Assembly (NCBI GenBank): GCA_902801885.1
Contig: CADCJX010000001.1
Coordinates: 129,961 to 193,960 of the forward strand
Direction: 5' to 3'
Length of the DNA stretch: 64,000 nt
From: an uncultured Bacteroidia bacterium
GTDB taxonomy: Bacteria; Bacteroidota; Bacteroidia; Bacteroidales; UBA932
Shown here: in pieces, positions 19,460 to 27,227 of the stretch
How the letters are laid out: every line of letters begins with the position of its first letter
How positions within the stretch are numbered: position 1 is the stretch's first letter
Made by a program: the position numbers and the translations under genes
The notes under the pieces: generated by a model
Seen by the model: only the letters and a program-made list of their open reading frames with translations
Database searches by the model: none
Told to the model about the DNA's origin: nothing

Positions 19460-19491
19460 CAAATATACCTATTTTATTCTTCAGGCACAAA
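19460..19491 (-). promoter_or_regulatory. Promoter of the GH31-GH2-GH3 unit
   Basis: On the minus strand TTTG (19488-19491) is followed after 20 nt by TATATTTG (19460-19467), an almost exact Bacteroidetes promoter. The start codon at 19421 gives a leader of about 30 nt. The -33 TTTG lies in the T-run of the tRNA-Phe terminator. Confidence 0.8.
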
Positions 19492-19520
19492 AAAGAAGAC
19501 CCGCCGTGTTCCGGCGGGTC
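19489..19520 (-). terminator. Intrinsic terminator of tRNA-Phe
   Basis: A perfect 9-bp GC-rich stem (19498-19506 with 19512-19520, 5-nt loop) is followed on the minus strand by TTC and six T. It lies about 5 nt after the tRNA 3' end. Confidence 0.85.
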
Positions 19521-19524
19521 TGTG

Positions 19525-19597
19525 TGGTGCTGGGAAGAATCGAACTGCCGACACATGGATTTTCAGTCCATTGCTCTACCATCTGAGCTACAGCACC
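19525..19597 (-). tRNA. tRNA-Phe (GAA)
   Basis: 73-nt cloverleaf on the minus strand. Acceptor GGTGCTG pairs with CAGCACC, the D arm is TAGCTCAGATGGTAGAGCA, the anticodon loop CTGAAAA gives anticodon GAA, and the T arm contains GTTCGATTC. CCA is not encoded. The short open frame across it is the familiar false translation of a tRNA. Confidence 0.95.
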
Positions 19598-19655
19598 GTG
19601 GCGTTTTGGGATTGCAAATATAGACAAAAATCCTCTCGTTACAAATTTTTTTTGG

Positions 19656-19663
19656 TAAATTCG
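19656..19663 (+). promoter_or_regulatory. Candidate -7 box 4 nt before the GlpT-like start codon
   Basis: TAAATTCG differs at one position from TAnnTTTG and is separated by 4 nt from ATG 19668. Transcription would start at or next to the ATG. The same string with the same spacing precedes priA. Confidence 0.45.
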
Positions 19664-19667
19664 CCTC

Positions 19668-21122
19668 ATGCAAACGAAATCTACCGAAACCCAGAAAAGC
19701 CTTCGCTACTGGCAGTGGCGGACCATCATCGTTACAATGATCGGTTACGCAGTCTTTTATCTAGTCCGCAAGAATTTCTCTTTTGCAATGCCAGGCCTGG
19801 CTGCCGAATTCAACATTACCAAGACCCAGCTGGGTCTGTTCCTGACCCTTCACGGAATCATTTACGGCCTCTCCCGCTATGTCGTAGGAATAATAACGGA
19901 CCGTAACAGTGCCAAGAAGATCATGAGCCTCGGTCTGATGCTTTGCGCAATCGTAAACATCCTGTTCGGAACATCCGATTTCATGACCAGGTTGATAATG
20001 GGAGTTTCTGCCACAGCCGGCGACGGTGCTGCCATTGCATCCGTCCTTGTCTACATCATGGGCATGCTCTGGCTGGTCAACGGCTTCCTCCAGGGTATGG
20101 GTGTTCCTCCTTGTACCAAGACTTTGACCCAATGGATCCCACCTAAGGAGCTTGCGACAAAGATGAGTATCTGGAACATGTCCCACTCGATCGGGGCCGG
20201 CCTCGCAATCGCCCTCTGCGGTTGGGTCGTCATGCCACATCTTGGTGTAGACCTCAGCGGGAATGCTGCTGCGGTTTCGGCAATTGCAAACAACCTTGGC
20301 CTTGAGGCTTCAGACCCCAAGGTCCTCCAGTTCGCCGCACATTACGGAGCATGGCGCTGGTGCTTCCTGATTCCGGCTTTTGTCGCATTGATCGGTGCCG
20401 TATGGCTATATTTCAACATGAAAGACTCTCCTTCCGACGTCGGACTCCCGGAAGTGGTCGGCAAGAAAAAGGCCATTGTAACCACTCCCGAAGAGGCGGC
20501 AGAGCATTCAGCCTTTGTAAAGAAGCATGTTTACGGTAACCGTGTCATATGGACCCTGGCCATCGCCAATTTCTTCGTTTACGTCGTGAGATTCGCCTGT
20601 CTCGACTGGGGACCGACCATCCTGACGGAGAACAAGAACCTTTCAATGGCTTCTGCCACGACTGTGATGCTGTTCTTCGAACTTGTCGGAGGCAATCTGG
20701 GCATGTTGTTCTGGGGATGGGCCACGGACCATATATTCCATAACAAGGCCCATCACACAAGCCTGGTCTGCATGATCGGAGTAATCCTGAGCGTCTTCGT
20801 GTTCTGGAAACTTCCTGCCGGGACATCCTGGATAGCACTCCTCGCCCCGTTCATGCTTATCGGCTTCTTCATCTACGGTCCCCAGGCACTCCTTGGCATT
20901 TGTGCGGCCCAGCACGCGACAAACCGCGCATCAGCGACTGCCAACGGTATCCTCGGCATCTTCGGCTACGCGAGCACGGTTATCTCCGGTGTAGGCTTCG
21001 GATTCGTAGCAGACCACTACGGATGGGAAGGCACTTATCTGACCGTGGTTATTGCAGCCATAGTCACAGTAGGTGTCCTGGCGACCATCTGGAGCGCCAA
21101 GGCAACCGGATACGAAGAATAG
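19668..21122 (+). CDS. glpT: GlpT/UhpT-type organophosphate:phosphate antiporter (MFS)
   Basis: 484 aa with 12 predicted membrane helices. The N-terminus (RYWQWRTIIVTMIGYAVFYLVRKNFSFAMPGL) and the loop KTLTQWIPPKELATKMSIWNMSHSIGAGLA are typical of the organophosphate:phosphate antiporter family. Related carriers exchange glycerol-3-phosphate or hexose phosphates for phosphate across the inner membrane. It converges, with only 15 nt between stops, on genes for glycerol-1-phosphate dehydrogenase and a glycerophosphodiesterase, so a glycerol phosphate is the likely cargo. Which isomer it carries is not visible. Confidence 0.88.
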   Translation: MQTKSTETQKSLRYWQWRTIIVTMIGYAVFYLVRKNFSFAMPGLAAEFNITKTQLGLFLTLHGIIYGLSRYVVGIITDRNSAKKIMSLGLMLCAIVNILFGTSDFMTRLIMGVSATAGDGAAIASVLVYIMGMLWLVNGFLQGMGVPPCTKTLTQWIPPKELATKMSIWNMSHSIGAGLAIALCGWVVMPHLGVDLSGNAAAVSAIANNLGLEASDPKVLQFAAHYGAWRWCFLIPAFVALIGAVWLYFNMKDSPSDVGLPEVVGKKKAIVTTPEEAAEHSAFVKKHVYGNRVIWTLAIANFFVYVVRFACLDWGPTILTENKNLSMASATTVMLFFELVGGNLGMLFWGWATDHIFHNKAHHTSLVCMIGVILSVFVFWKLPAGTSWIALLAPFMLIGFFIYGPQALLGICAAQHATNRASATANGILGIFGYASTVISGVGFGFVADHYGWEGTYLTVVIAAIVTVGVLATIWSAKATGYEE

Positions 21123-21137
21123 CTTATAGAAACTTGA

Positions 21138-22487
21138 TTATTGGAGAATCTCCCAGTGACCTCCGGGTCCGAAGAGATACTTCTCCAACCTGTCCTGCAC
21201 ACCCAGCCGCTGGATAATGTCGGCGTTGGTGTAGCGGCTCCTCATGTACGGAATCCTGCGGAAGGTGTAGCGGAGACGCTCCCGGCTGATTCCGATCTGC
21301 TCGGGCTCGTAAGGCGCTCCGACCCGCTTGAGATAGTCGTAGACGGTGTCAAATGAATATATCTGACCGCGGACTTTCTCCCTCAGCGTCGGCCAGACAC
21401 GGACGAAGCACTCCAGCTCTTTGCGAAGGGCTTCCTTTCCGACATATTTCCCCTTTGTCTCCTTGAGGGCGCGGGCCATGTGGGCAGGCTTGTCCTTGAA
21501 CAGTTCGCGGATTCGCGTTTCCATTCCATCCCATTCAGGCCACTGGGAGACCGCCTTGTCAATATCGATGGTATCAAGAGGAAGGTCGATCAGGAATTCC
21601 AGGCTGGCCGTGGAGACCAGGGTACCGATACCGACCTTGAATCCATGGGAAACATGTTTCCCGTTCATGCAGAGCCCATCCATATCCCAAAAATGAGAAT
21701 ACTGATGCTCAGTACCTGAAGCAGGCCGCGAGGATTGCAATGCCTGCATTGCGAATCCGCTCATGATAAGCCCTTCTGCAAGAGCCTCTGTGACATCCTT
21801 TTTACCGGCATGTATTCCATCTGGATCTGAGAGGGCAAAACGCAGTTTCTTCTGTACGAGATCCCAGGTGAAAGGGTCGATGGGTTCGACCCCGAGGGCA
21901 TCCGCTATGATCCAGTCGGCTCCGGCAGGAACCTTCGCGATTAGATCCGCATAGCCTGATGCGGCTAGTTCCTTCGGAGCTTCTGCCGAGATGACCGGAT
22001 CCAGGATCATGCCCCTGGGAGCCGGGCAATCGAGGGTCTGCTTGTTACCATCGATGCTGATAGAAGCTCCGTAGGCAGTGTAACCGTCCATCGAGGCAGC
22101 AGTCCCGACTATCATGTAAGGACGTCCGAGAGTACTGGACACATATTTGGTCAAGTCATTGATGACACCTGAGCCGACAGCGACCGCAACCGCAACGGCG
22201 TCAATTCCGGAAAGATACTCTTTCAGCATGCAGGCAAAACCCCATTCGGCGAACAGGTCGGGATCGTCGAAGATGAAAGGCTCGGCTGCTTTCAGGCCTG
22301 CCTTTGCCATGATTGTGTCCACCCTCTTCCCCGCTACCGAAAATGTCCTGGTGTCAGCGACGACCACTCCTTTCTTCCCGGGGAACAGCTCCATGAACAT
22401 GGTTGCAGTCTTCTCCATCGCGCCTCTCTCGAGGATAAGCGCCTTAGTGTCCGTGGTCCTTTTCAGGGCCTGTTCTATCAGATTCAT
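21138..22487 (-). CDS. egsA: sn-glycerol-1-phosphate dehydrogenase (AraM/EgsA type)
   Basis: 449 aa of the iron-containing alcohol dehydrogenase/3-dehydroquinate synthase-like fold. The nucleotide site shows VAVGSGVINDLTKY and IVGTAASMDGYTAYGASI; metal-site segments include ADLIAKVPAGADW and EHQYSHFWDM...HGFKVGIGT. This matches AraM of Bacillus subtilis and archaeal G1P dehydrogenase, which interconvert dihydroxyacetone phosphate and sn-glycerol-1-phosphate with NAD(P)H; the bacterial enzyme uses Ni. The C-terminal extension (about 360-449) is longer than in AraM and may be an extra domain. It lies 7 nt after the phosphodiesterase gene, so the two are co-transcribed. Confidence 0.9.
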   Translation of the reverse strand: MNLIEQALKRTTDTKALILERGAMEKTATMFMELFPGKKGVVVADTRTFSVAGKRVDTIMAKAGLKAAEPFIFDDPDLFAEWGFACMLKEYLSGIDAVAVAVAVGSGVINDLTKYVSSTLGRPYMIVGTAASMDGYTAYGASISIDGNKQTLDCPAPRGMILDPVISAEAPKELAASGYADLIAKVPAGADWIIADALGVEPIDPFTWDLVQKKLRFALSDPDGIHAGKKDVTEALAEGLIMSGFAMQALQSSRPASGTEHQYSHFWDMDGLCMNGKHVSHGFKVGIGTLVSTASLEFLIDLPLDTIDIDKAVSQWPEWDGMETRIRELFKDKPAHMARALKETKGKYVGKEALRKELECFVRVWPTLREKVRGQIYSFDTVYDYLKRVGAPYEPEQIGISRERLRYTFRRIPYMRSRYTNADIIQRLGVQDRLEKYLFGPGGHWEILQ

Positions 22488-22494
22488 AATTATT

Positions 22495-23271
22495 CTAGTA
22501 GCCTATGACATCGTAAAAATCAGTCGTCATCCAGGTGAAGCCGAGTTCTTCGCCGATCTTTTTCATGTAGTCGCTGTTGACCATCCAGAGGAAGGTGTCA
22601 ATGCCCAGTTCCTGGAATTCGCGGATCCAGTCAGGATGGTTCAGGATGACATTTGAATTGTAAGAAATACCCGTAAAACCATGAGCCTTGACTTCTTCCG
22701 GTGGCATTGAACCGTGCAGGCTGGACGAGTTAAGCCCGACTCGCATCTTCGGTTCCTGGCGCAGGACCTCGTCGAGAGTCTCGCTGCTGAAAGAGAGGAT
22801 GTAGACCTGATCCATCATGTCAAGTTCCTTTATCATGGCCAGGGCCTGCCGGATCAGCTCTTTCTCCTTGTCAGGATCCTGAGCCTTGATCTCAAGGAAC
22901 TGGATCATCTGGGGAGTTTTCTTGGCCTGCTCGAGCCATTCACGAAGCGTAGGGATCTGATGTCCGAATGGAAGCCTATGGGCACGGATATCTTCAAACT
23001 TGCTTCCCGTGCATGTGAGCAGGTCTTTGACGATTACATTATCATGCTTGATGACCAGCTGGCTGTCCACAGTCATGAAAACATCGAATTCGACGCCTTC
23101 ACATCCCTTTTCCTGGGCACGGATCAAGGCATCGATAGTGTTCTCGTCTGTAGTAAATTCAGTACCAGTGGTACAGAAACCCCTGTGTGCCAATACCTTT
23201 GGACGGTCAGCCCGCTGAGAAGTGCAGGAAAAGGCGACGATGACAGCAAGAAGAAGGACAAACTTTTTCAT
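22495..23271 (-). CDS. Glycerophosphodiester phosphodiesterase, lipoprotein
   Basis: 258 aa. A lipoprotein signal (VIVAFSC, Cys16) is followed by the GDPD TIM barrel: catalytic LAHRGF, ENT near residue 43, GVEFDVFMTVDSQLVIKHDN, and a late LWMVNSDYMKKIGEELG. It hydrolyses glycerophosphodiesters to glycerol phosphate and an alcohol, here probably in the periplasm. First gene of the two-gene unit with egsA. A weak TACATTTA box lies upstream in the 65-bp divergent gap to priA. Confidence 0.93.
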   Translation of the reverse strand: MKKFVLLLAVIVAFSCTSQRADRPKVLAHRGFCTTGTEFTTDENTIDALIRAQEKGCEGVEFDVFMTVDSQLVIKHDNVIVKDLLTCTGSKFEDIRAHRLPFGHQIPTLREWLEQAKKTPQMIQFLEIKAQDPDKEKELIRQALAMIKELDMMDQVYILSFSSETLDEVLRQEPKMRVGLNSSSLHGSMPPEEVKAHGFTGISYNSNVILNHPDWIREFQELGIDTFLWMVNSDYMKKIGEELGFTWMTTDFYDVIGY

Positions 23272-23324
23272 GTCAGTACAATTATAATCGGTTTACAGAA
23301 CATAAATGTAATAAAATATTTTGG

Positions 23325-23332
23325 TAAATTCG
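23325..23332 (+). promoter_or_regulatory. Candidate -7 box 4 nt before the priA start codon
   Basis: TAAATTCG, then CCTT, then ATG 23337. It has the same box and spacing as the GlpT-like gene, with a shared TTTTGG just before it. No clear TTTG is present at -33. Confidence 0.45.
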
Positions 23333-23336
23333 CCTT

Positions 23337-25466
23337 ATGGCTGCATCAATCTTCATACACGTACTGCTCCCGCTGAAACTCAAGTGGGAGCCGGTGTATT
23401 CGATCCAATCCCCATCCGTGTCTGTCGGTGAAAGGGTCAGGGTTGAATTCGCCGGGAAGGAATATGTCGGAGTCGTCACGGCCACCGATGCCTCTGAAGC
23501 TGCAGCCGGAATAGACCCTGGAAGGATAAAACCAGTCCTGGAATGTCTAACGGAGCTTAATCCCATATCAAAGGAAGAACTGGAACTCTGGATGCAGGTT
23601 TCCGACTACTATCTGTGCACACCCGGAGAGGTCTACAAAGCCGCTTATCCGATGGGTAAGATCGAAGAGGAGCAGGTCAAAGCGAGATTGAGGGAAAGGC
23701 TTCAGGACAGGATTGCAAAGCTCCAGGATAAGATTGCCAAGGCAAGGCGTGAAGACACGAGGGCAAGATATGCCGAACAACTGGATGCACTTTTGTCCAA
23801 TCGACAGGATCATGGACCTACCGGAACGTACAGCGGGACATTCTCGTCACTGGTACCGGAACTGTCCCCCGCCCAGGCGGAAGCATATTCCAGGATCAAA
23901 GGAGTATTCAAGAATGGCAAACCGGCGCTGCTCCATGGGGTAACCGGTTCCGGAAAGACGGAAGTTTACATGAAACTTGCCAGGGAGGCTCTCGACAACG
24001 GCAGGAATGTCCTGTTCATGGTCCCGGAGATCGCTCTCAGCAGACAGCTGGAAGAAAGGATAAGATCTATCTTCCCAAAAGAACTCCAGGTTTTCCACTC
24101 TGCTGAAACAGCCGCCAAGCGGATCGAAACATCGTTATTCATGAGACAGAGCCAGTATCTGGTTCTCGGAACCAGGAGTTCCGTCTTCCTCCCCCACAGG
24201 GACCTCGGACTTGTGATCGTAGATGAGGAACACGACTCCTCCTACAAACAGGACAATCCATCGCCGAGATACAACGGGCGCGAGGCGGCCATCATGCTGG
24301 CAAATATATTCAAAGCCAACGTGATCCTTGGATCGGCCACTCCATCACTAGAATCACTCTACAACTGTTCCGCAGGACGTTTCGAAAAGGTGGATCTTAC
24401 GAAGAGATACTTTTATGCCGCAGAAGCTGACGTGGAGCTGATAGACACTATTGCCGAGAAGAAGAAGAACGGTATGGTCGGGAGTTTCTCAAGAAAACTT
24501 ATCGAACGCATTGAGGGCACCTTGGCACGTGGAGGGCAGGTCGCGGTCCTGCGCGAACGAAGGTCTTACTCCCCCGTCGTCCAGTGTCAGGAATGCGGTT
24601 CCATCCTCAAATGCGACAGATGCGATGTCGCCCTCAGCCTCCATCATCGCCTGGACGGCAGTGAAAAGCTGGTCTGCCATTACTGCGGCAGAGTGAAGGA
24701 ATACACTGGCAAGTGTCCTGAATGCGGAGGTGAACTGCTGCCTGTAGGAGCGGGTACGCAGAAAATTGAAGAAGAGGCCAGGGTACTTTTCCCGGAAGCT
24801 AAGATTGCAAGGCTGGACAGCGACAATCATGGTTCCGAAGCGGACATTATCAAACAGTTCGAGAACGGGCAGATCGATATCCTGATAGGCACCAGGATGG
24901 TTGCCAAAGGATTCGATTTCAGCGGCTTGTCCCTTGTGGCCGTGCTTCAGGCCGACTCCCTGCTCGGACAGCAGGATTTCCGGGCTGACGAGCATGCAGT
25001 CCAATTGCTTGAACAGTTCAGGGGACGCTGCGGAAGGAGATCGGAGAAGGGACTTTTCATCATCCAGACATCCCAGCCTGATCACCCTGTCTACAAGACC
25101 ATTCTCGGTACTGCACAGGACACCGGAAGCTTTATCGCTGAAAGGAAACTGTTCGGTTATCCTCCCTATTCCCGCGTCATCAACATAATCGTCAGGGACT
25201 ACAACCTGCAAAGGCTCGAACTGATGGCAAGGTCGCTTGCAGATGCCATTTCAAGATCCGGATTGTCAAAGGGTTCTTCGATCGCAGGCCCTTACTCTCC
25301 ACCGGTCGAGAAAGTCGCCAGGGAACACATCAGAATCATCAGAGTCCTGCTTCCGAAGGACAGGAACCTGAAAGGCAACAAAAGGATCATCCCAGAGACT
25401 TTGGAGAGATTCGAGAAGGAAAGGAAATATCCAGGCCACGCCTCGCTGGACGTCGACCCGGTTTGA
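23337..25466 (+). CDS. priA: Primosomal protein N' (PriA replication-restart helicase)
   Basis: 709 aa. The 3'-DNA-binding domain spans about 1-105. The helicase core has Walker A GVTGSGKTEVY (201-208), DEEHDSSYKQDNPSPRYNGRE, and ILGSATPS. The PriA zinc region follows (CQECG, CDRC, CHYC, CPECG: eight cysteines), with GTRMVAKGFDF and the C-terminal domain after it. It reloads the replicative helicase at stalled forks. The segment where a winged-helix domain is expected (about 107-175) is instead a charged helical stretch rich in Arg, Lys, Asp and Gln. It is followed at once by the parA promoter, whose -33 box covers the priA stop. Confidence 0.96.
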   Translation: MAASIFIHVLLPLKLKWEPVYSIQSPSVSVGERVRVEFAGKEYVGVVTATDASEAAAGIDPGRIKPVLECLTELNPISKEELELWMQVSDYYLCTPGEVYKAAYPMGKIEEEQVKARLRERLQDRIAKLQDKIAKARREDTRARYAEQLDALLSNRQDHGPTGTYSGTFSSLVPELSPAQAEAYSRIKGVFKNGKPALLHGVTGSGKTEVYMKLAREALDNGRNVLFMVPEIALSRQLEERIRSIFPKELQVFHSAETAAKRIETSLFMRQSQYLVLGTRSSVFLPHRDLGLVIVDEEHDSSYKQDNPSPRYNGREAAIMLANIFKANVILGSATPSLESLYNCSAGRFEKVDLTKRYFYAAEADVELIDTIAEKKKNGMVGSFSRKLIERIEGTLARGGQVAVLRERRSYSPVVQCQECGSILKCDRCDVALSLHHRLDGSEKLVCHYCGRVKEYTGKCPECGGELLPVGAGTQKIEEEARVLFPEAKIARLDSDNHGSEADIIKQFENGQIDILIGTRMVAKGFDFSGLSLVAVLQADSLLGQQDFRADEHAVQLLEQFRGRCGRRSEKGLFIIQTSQPDHPVYKTILGTAQDTGSFIAERKLFGYPPYSRVINIIVRDYNLQRLELMARSLADAISRSGLSKGSSIAGPYSPPVEKVAREHIRIIRVLLPKDRNLKGNKRIIPETLERFEKERKYPGHASLDVDPV

Positions 25467-25492
25467 GAAGCGATTTATTTTTATTAAATTTG
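25462..25492 (+). promoter_or_regulatory. Promoter of the parA-parB operon
   Basis: TTTG (25462-25465), 19 nt, TAAATTTG (25485-25492): a full match to the Bacteroidetes consensus. The -33 element overlaps the priA stop codon (25464-25466). The predicted start near 25497 favours ATG 25515 for parA. Confidence 0.85.
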
Positions 25493-25514
25493 TAGTTTGA
25501 ATCATAGTTCAGTT

Positions 25515-26285
25515 ATGGGAAAAGTCATAGCAATAGCAAACCAGAAAGGCGGTGTGGGCAAGACCACCACTGCCATAAACCTTGCAGCGTCGCTTGCCGT
25601 CCTGGAGAAGAAAGTGCTGATCATTGACGCCGATCCCCAGGCAAACACAACTTCCGGACTGAACTTTTCTCCTGACAACGACGAGAAGAGGACGATCTAC
25701 GAAGTAATGATAGGCAAGATCGATGTCCGTGACGCCTTGATCCAGACGGAGATCCCCGACCTTCAGATGATCCCCTCCCACATAAATCTCGTAGGTGCAG
25801 AGATCGAGATGATAGACGAGGAGAACCGTGAACTGTTCCTGAAGAAAAGGCTCGCTCCAATCCGGGACGACTACGATTACATCATCATCGACTGCTCTCC
25901 TTCCCTGGGGCTCATCACTATCAACGCGCTCACGGCCGCAGACTCCGTCATGATCCCGGTCCAGCCGGAGTTCTTCGCCCTTGAAGGCCTCGGCAAGCTT
26001 CTCCAGACAATCAGGCTCGTCCAGCATGAGATCAATCCCGCGCTGACGATCGAAGGTTTCGTCGTGACGATGTTCGACGGCAGGACAAAAGTCCACGCCC
26101 AGGTTGTGGGAGAACTCAGGGAGCATTTCAAGGACATGGTATTCAAGACGATCATCCAGAGGAGCATCCGCCTGAGCGAAGCCCCTTCGCATGGAAAGCC
26201 CATCATCCTCTACGACGTAGTAAGCAACGGCACGTCCAACTACATGAACCTCGCCAAGGAAGTCCTTGACAAGAACGAAAAGTAA
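25515..26285 (+). CDS. parA: Chromosome partitioning ATPase ParA (Soj)
   Basis: 256 aa from ATG 25515. A TTG codon 18 nt upstream would sit at the predicted transcript start and is disfavoured. The deviant Walker A motif is AIANQKGGVGKTTT, followed by LIIDADPQANTT and the switch segment YIIIDCSPSLGLITINAL. Length is typical of chromosomal ParA. With ParB bound near the origin it moves sister chromosomes apart. The stop is 1 nt from the parB ATG. Confidence 0.97.
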   Translation: MGKVIAIANQKGGVGKTTTAINLAASLAVLEKKVLIIDADPQANTTSGLNFSPDNDEKRTIYEVMIGKIDVRDALIQTEIPDLQMIPSHINLVGAEIEMIDEENRELFLKKRLAPIRDDYDYIIIDCSPSLGLITINALTAADSVMIPVQPEFFALEGLGKLLQTIRLVQHEINPALTIEGFVVTMFDGRTKVHAQVVGELREHFKDMVFKTIIQRSIRLSEAPSHGKPIILYDVVSNGTSNYMNLAKEVLDKNEK

Positions 26286-26286
26286 T

Positions 26287-27219
26287 ATGAGCAACAAGCA
26301 GGAAAGCAGGCTGGGCAAAGGTCTCAGCGCCCTTCTCGGCGAGATGTCCCTCAGCAGCCCTGAGAGGAAGCCGGTAGGCTACATCAACAAGGAGATCGCA
26401 GGAGCGAAGCCGGTCCAGGATTACGGAGATGTCCTTCGCATCCCAGCCGGGCTCATCGACCCCAACCCCTATCAGCCCAGAATGGCTTTCGACAACGACT
26501 CCCTGGAAGAATTGGCCGAATCCATCAGGACTTTCGGCCTGATACAACCGATCTCTGTCAGGAAGCAGCCTGACGGCCGCTACCAGATTATCAGCGGAGA
26601 AAGGAGGTTCAGGGCATGCAGGCTTGCAGGCATGGATGTCATCCCGGCTTACATACGGGCCACCGACAACCAGGGCATGCTCGAGATGGCCATCGTCGAG
26701 AACATTCAGAGGCAGGACCTCGATCCCATCGAGATTGCCATGAGCTACCAGCGCCTTATGGATGAATGCAACCTGACACAGGAAAGGATGGCCCAGAGAG
26801 TCGGCAAGAAGCGCGCTTCCGTAGCCAATTTCCTCAGGCTCTTGAAACTTCCTGCCAAGGTCCAGCACGACTTGAAGGCTGGATTGCTCAGTACGGGCCA
26901 CGCGAAGGTACTCCTCGGAATAGAAGACCCACACATCCAGGAACTTCTATGCGACCTGGTCATCAAGGACGGGCTTTCAGTACGCCAGCTTGAAGACAAG
27001 GTCCGTCGCCTCGGCGGAGACGGGAAAGTTTCCCCTGCACCGCGTCAGCAGGACCTCCCGGAAGACTATTACCGTATATTGGAACACATCGGCAAGTTTT
27101 TTGATAACAGCATAAGCCTGAAACGCTCACCCTCCGGAAAGGGAACGATGACCATCAGGTTCAACTCAGACGAGGAAGTGAGCAAGTTCCTCAAGGTTCT
27201 TGAGGACTCGAACATTTAA
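26287..27219 (+). CDS. parB: Chromosome partitioning protein ParB
   Basis: 310 aa from ATG 26287, 1 nt after parA. The N-terminal LGKGLSALLGE matches ParB starters. The ParB/Srx CTPase domain has IDPNPYQPR, LAESIRTFGLIQPI and YQIISGERRFRACRLAG (about 58-110). A HTH domain (LTQERMAQRVGKKRASVANFLRLLKLP, about 160-185) recognises parS, and a C-terminal dimerisation segment follows. The start further upstream would overlap parA and lacks the conserved N-terminus. I did not see an obvious parS site in the window, but did not search exhaustively. Confidence 0.97.
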   Translation: MSNKQESRLGKGLSALLGEMSLSSPERKPVGYINKEIAGAKPVQDYGDVLRIPAGLIDPNPYQPRMAFDNDSLEELAESIRTFGLIQPISVRKQPDGRYQIISGERRFRACRLAGMDVIPAYIRATDNQGMLEMAIVENIQRQDLDPIEIAMSYQRLMDECNLTQERMAQRVGKKRASVANFLRLLKLPAKVQHDLKAGLLSTGHAKVLLGIEDPHIQELLCDLVIKDGLSVRQLEDKVRRLGGDGKVSPAPRQQDLPEDYYRILEHIGKFFDNSISLKRSPSGKGTMTIRFNSDEEVSKFLKVLEDSNI

Positions 27220-27227
27220 CCGTCATA

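Noticed and set aside
19481-19669. 62-residue frame containing VAQMVEQWTENPCVGSSILP
   Set aside because: This is the well-known false translation of a tRNA gene; the segment is tRNA-Phe plus its terminator.
25509-26318. Long minus-strand open frame opposite parA
   Set aside because: parA is unmistakable on the plus strand; the antisense frame is Asp/Leu/Val-rich shadow sequence.
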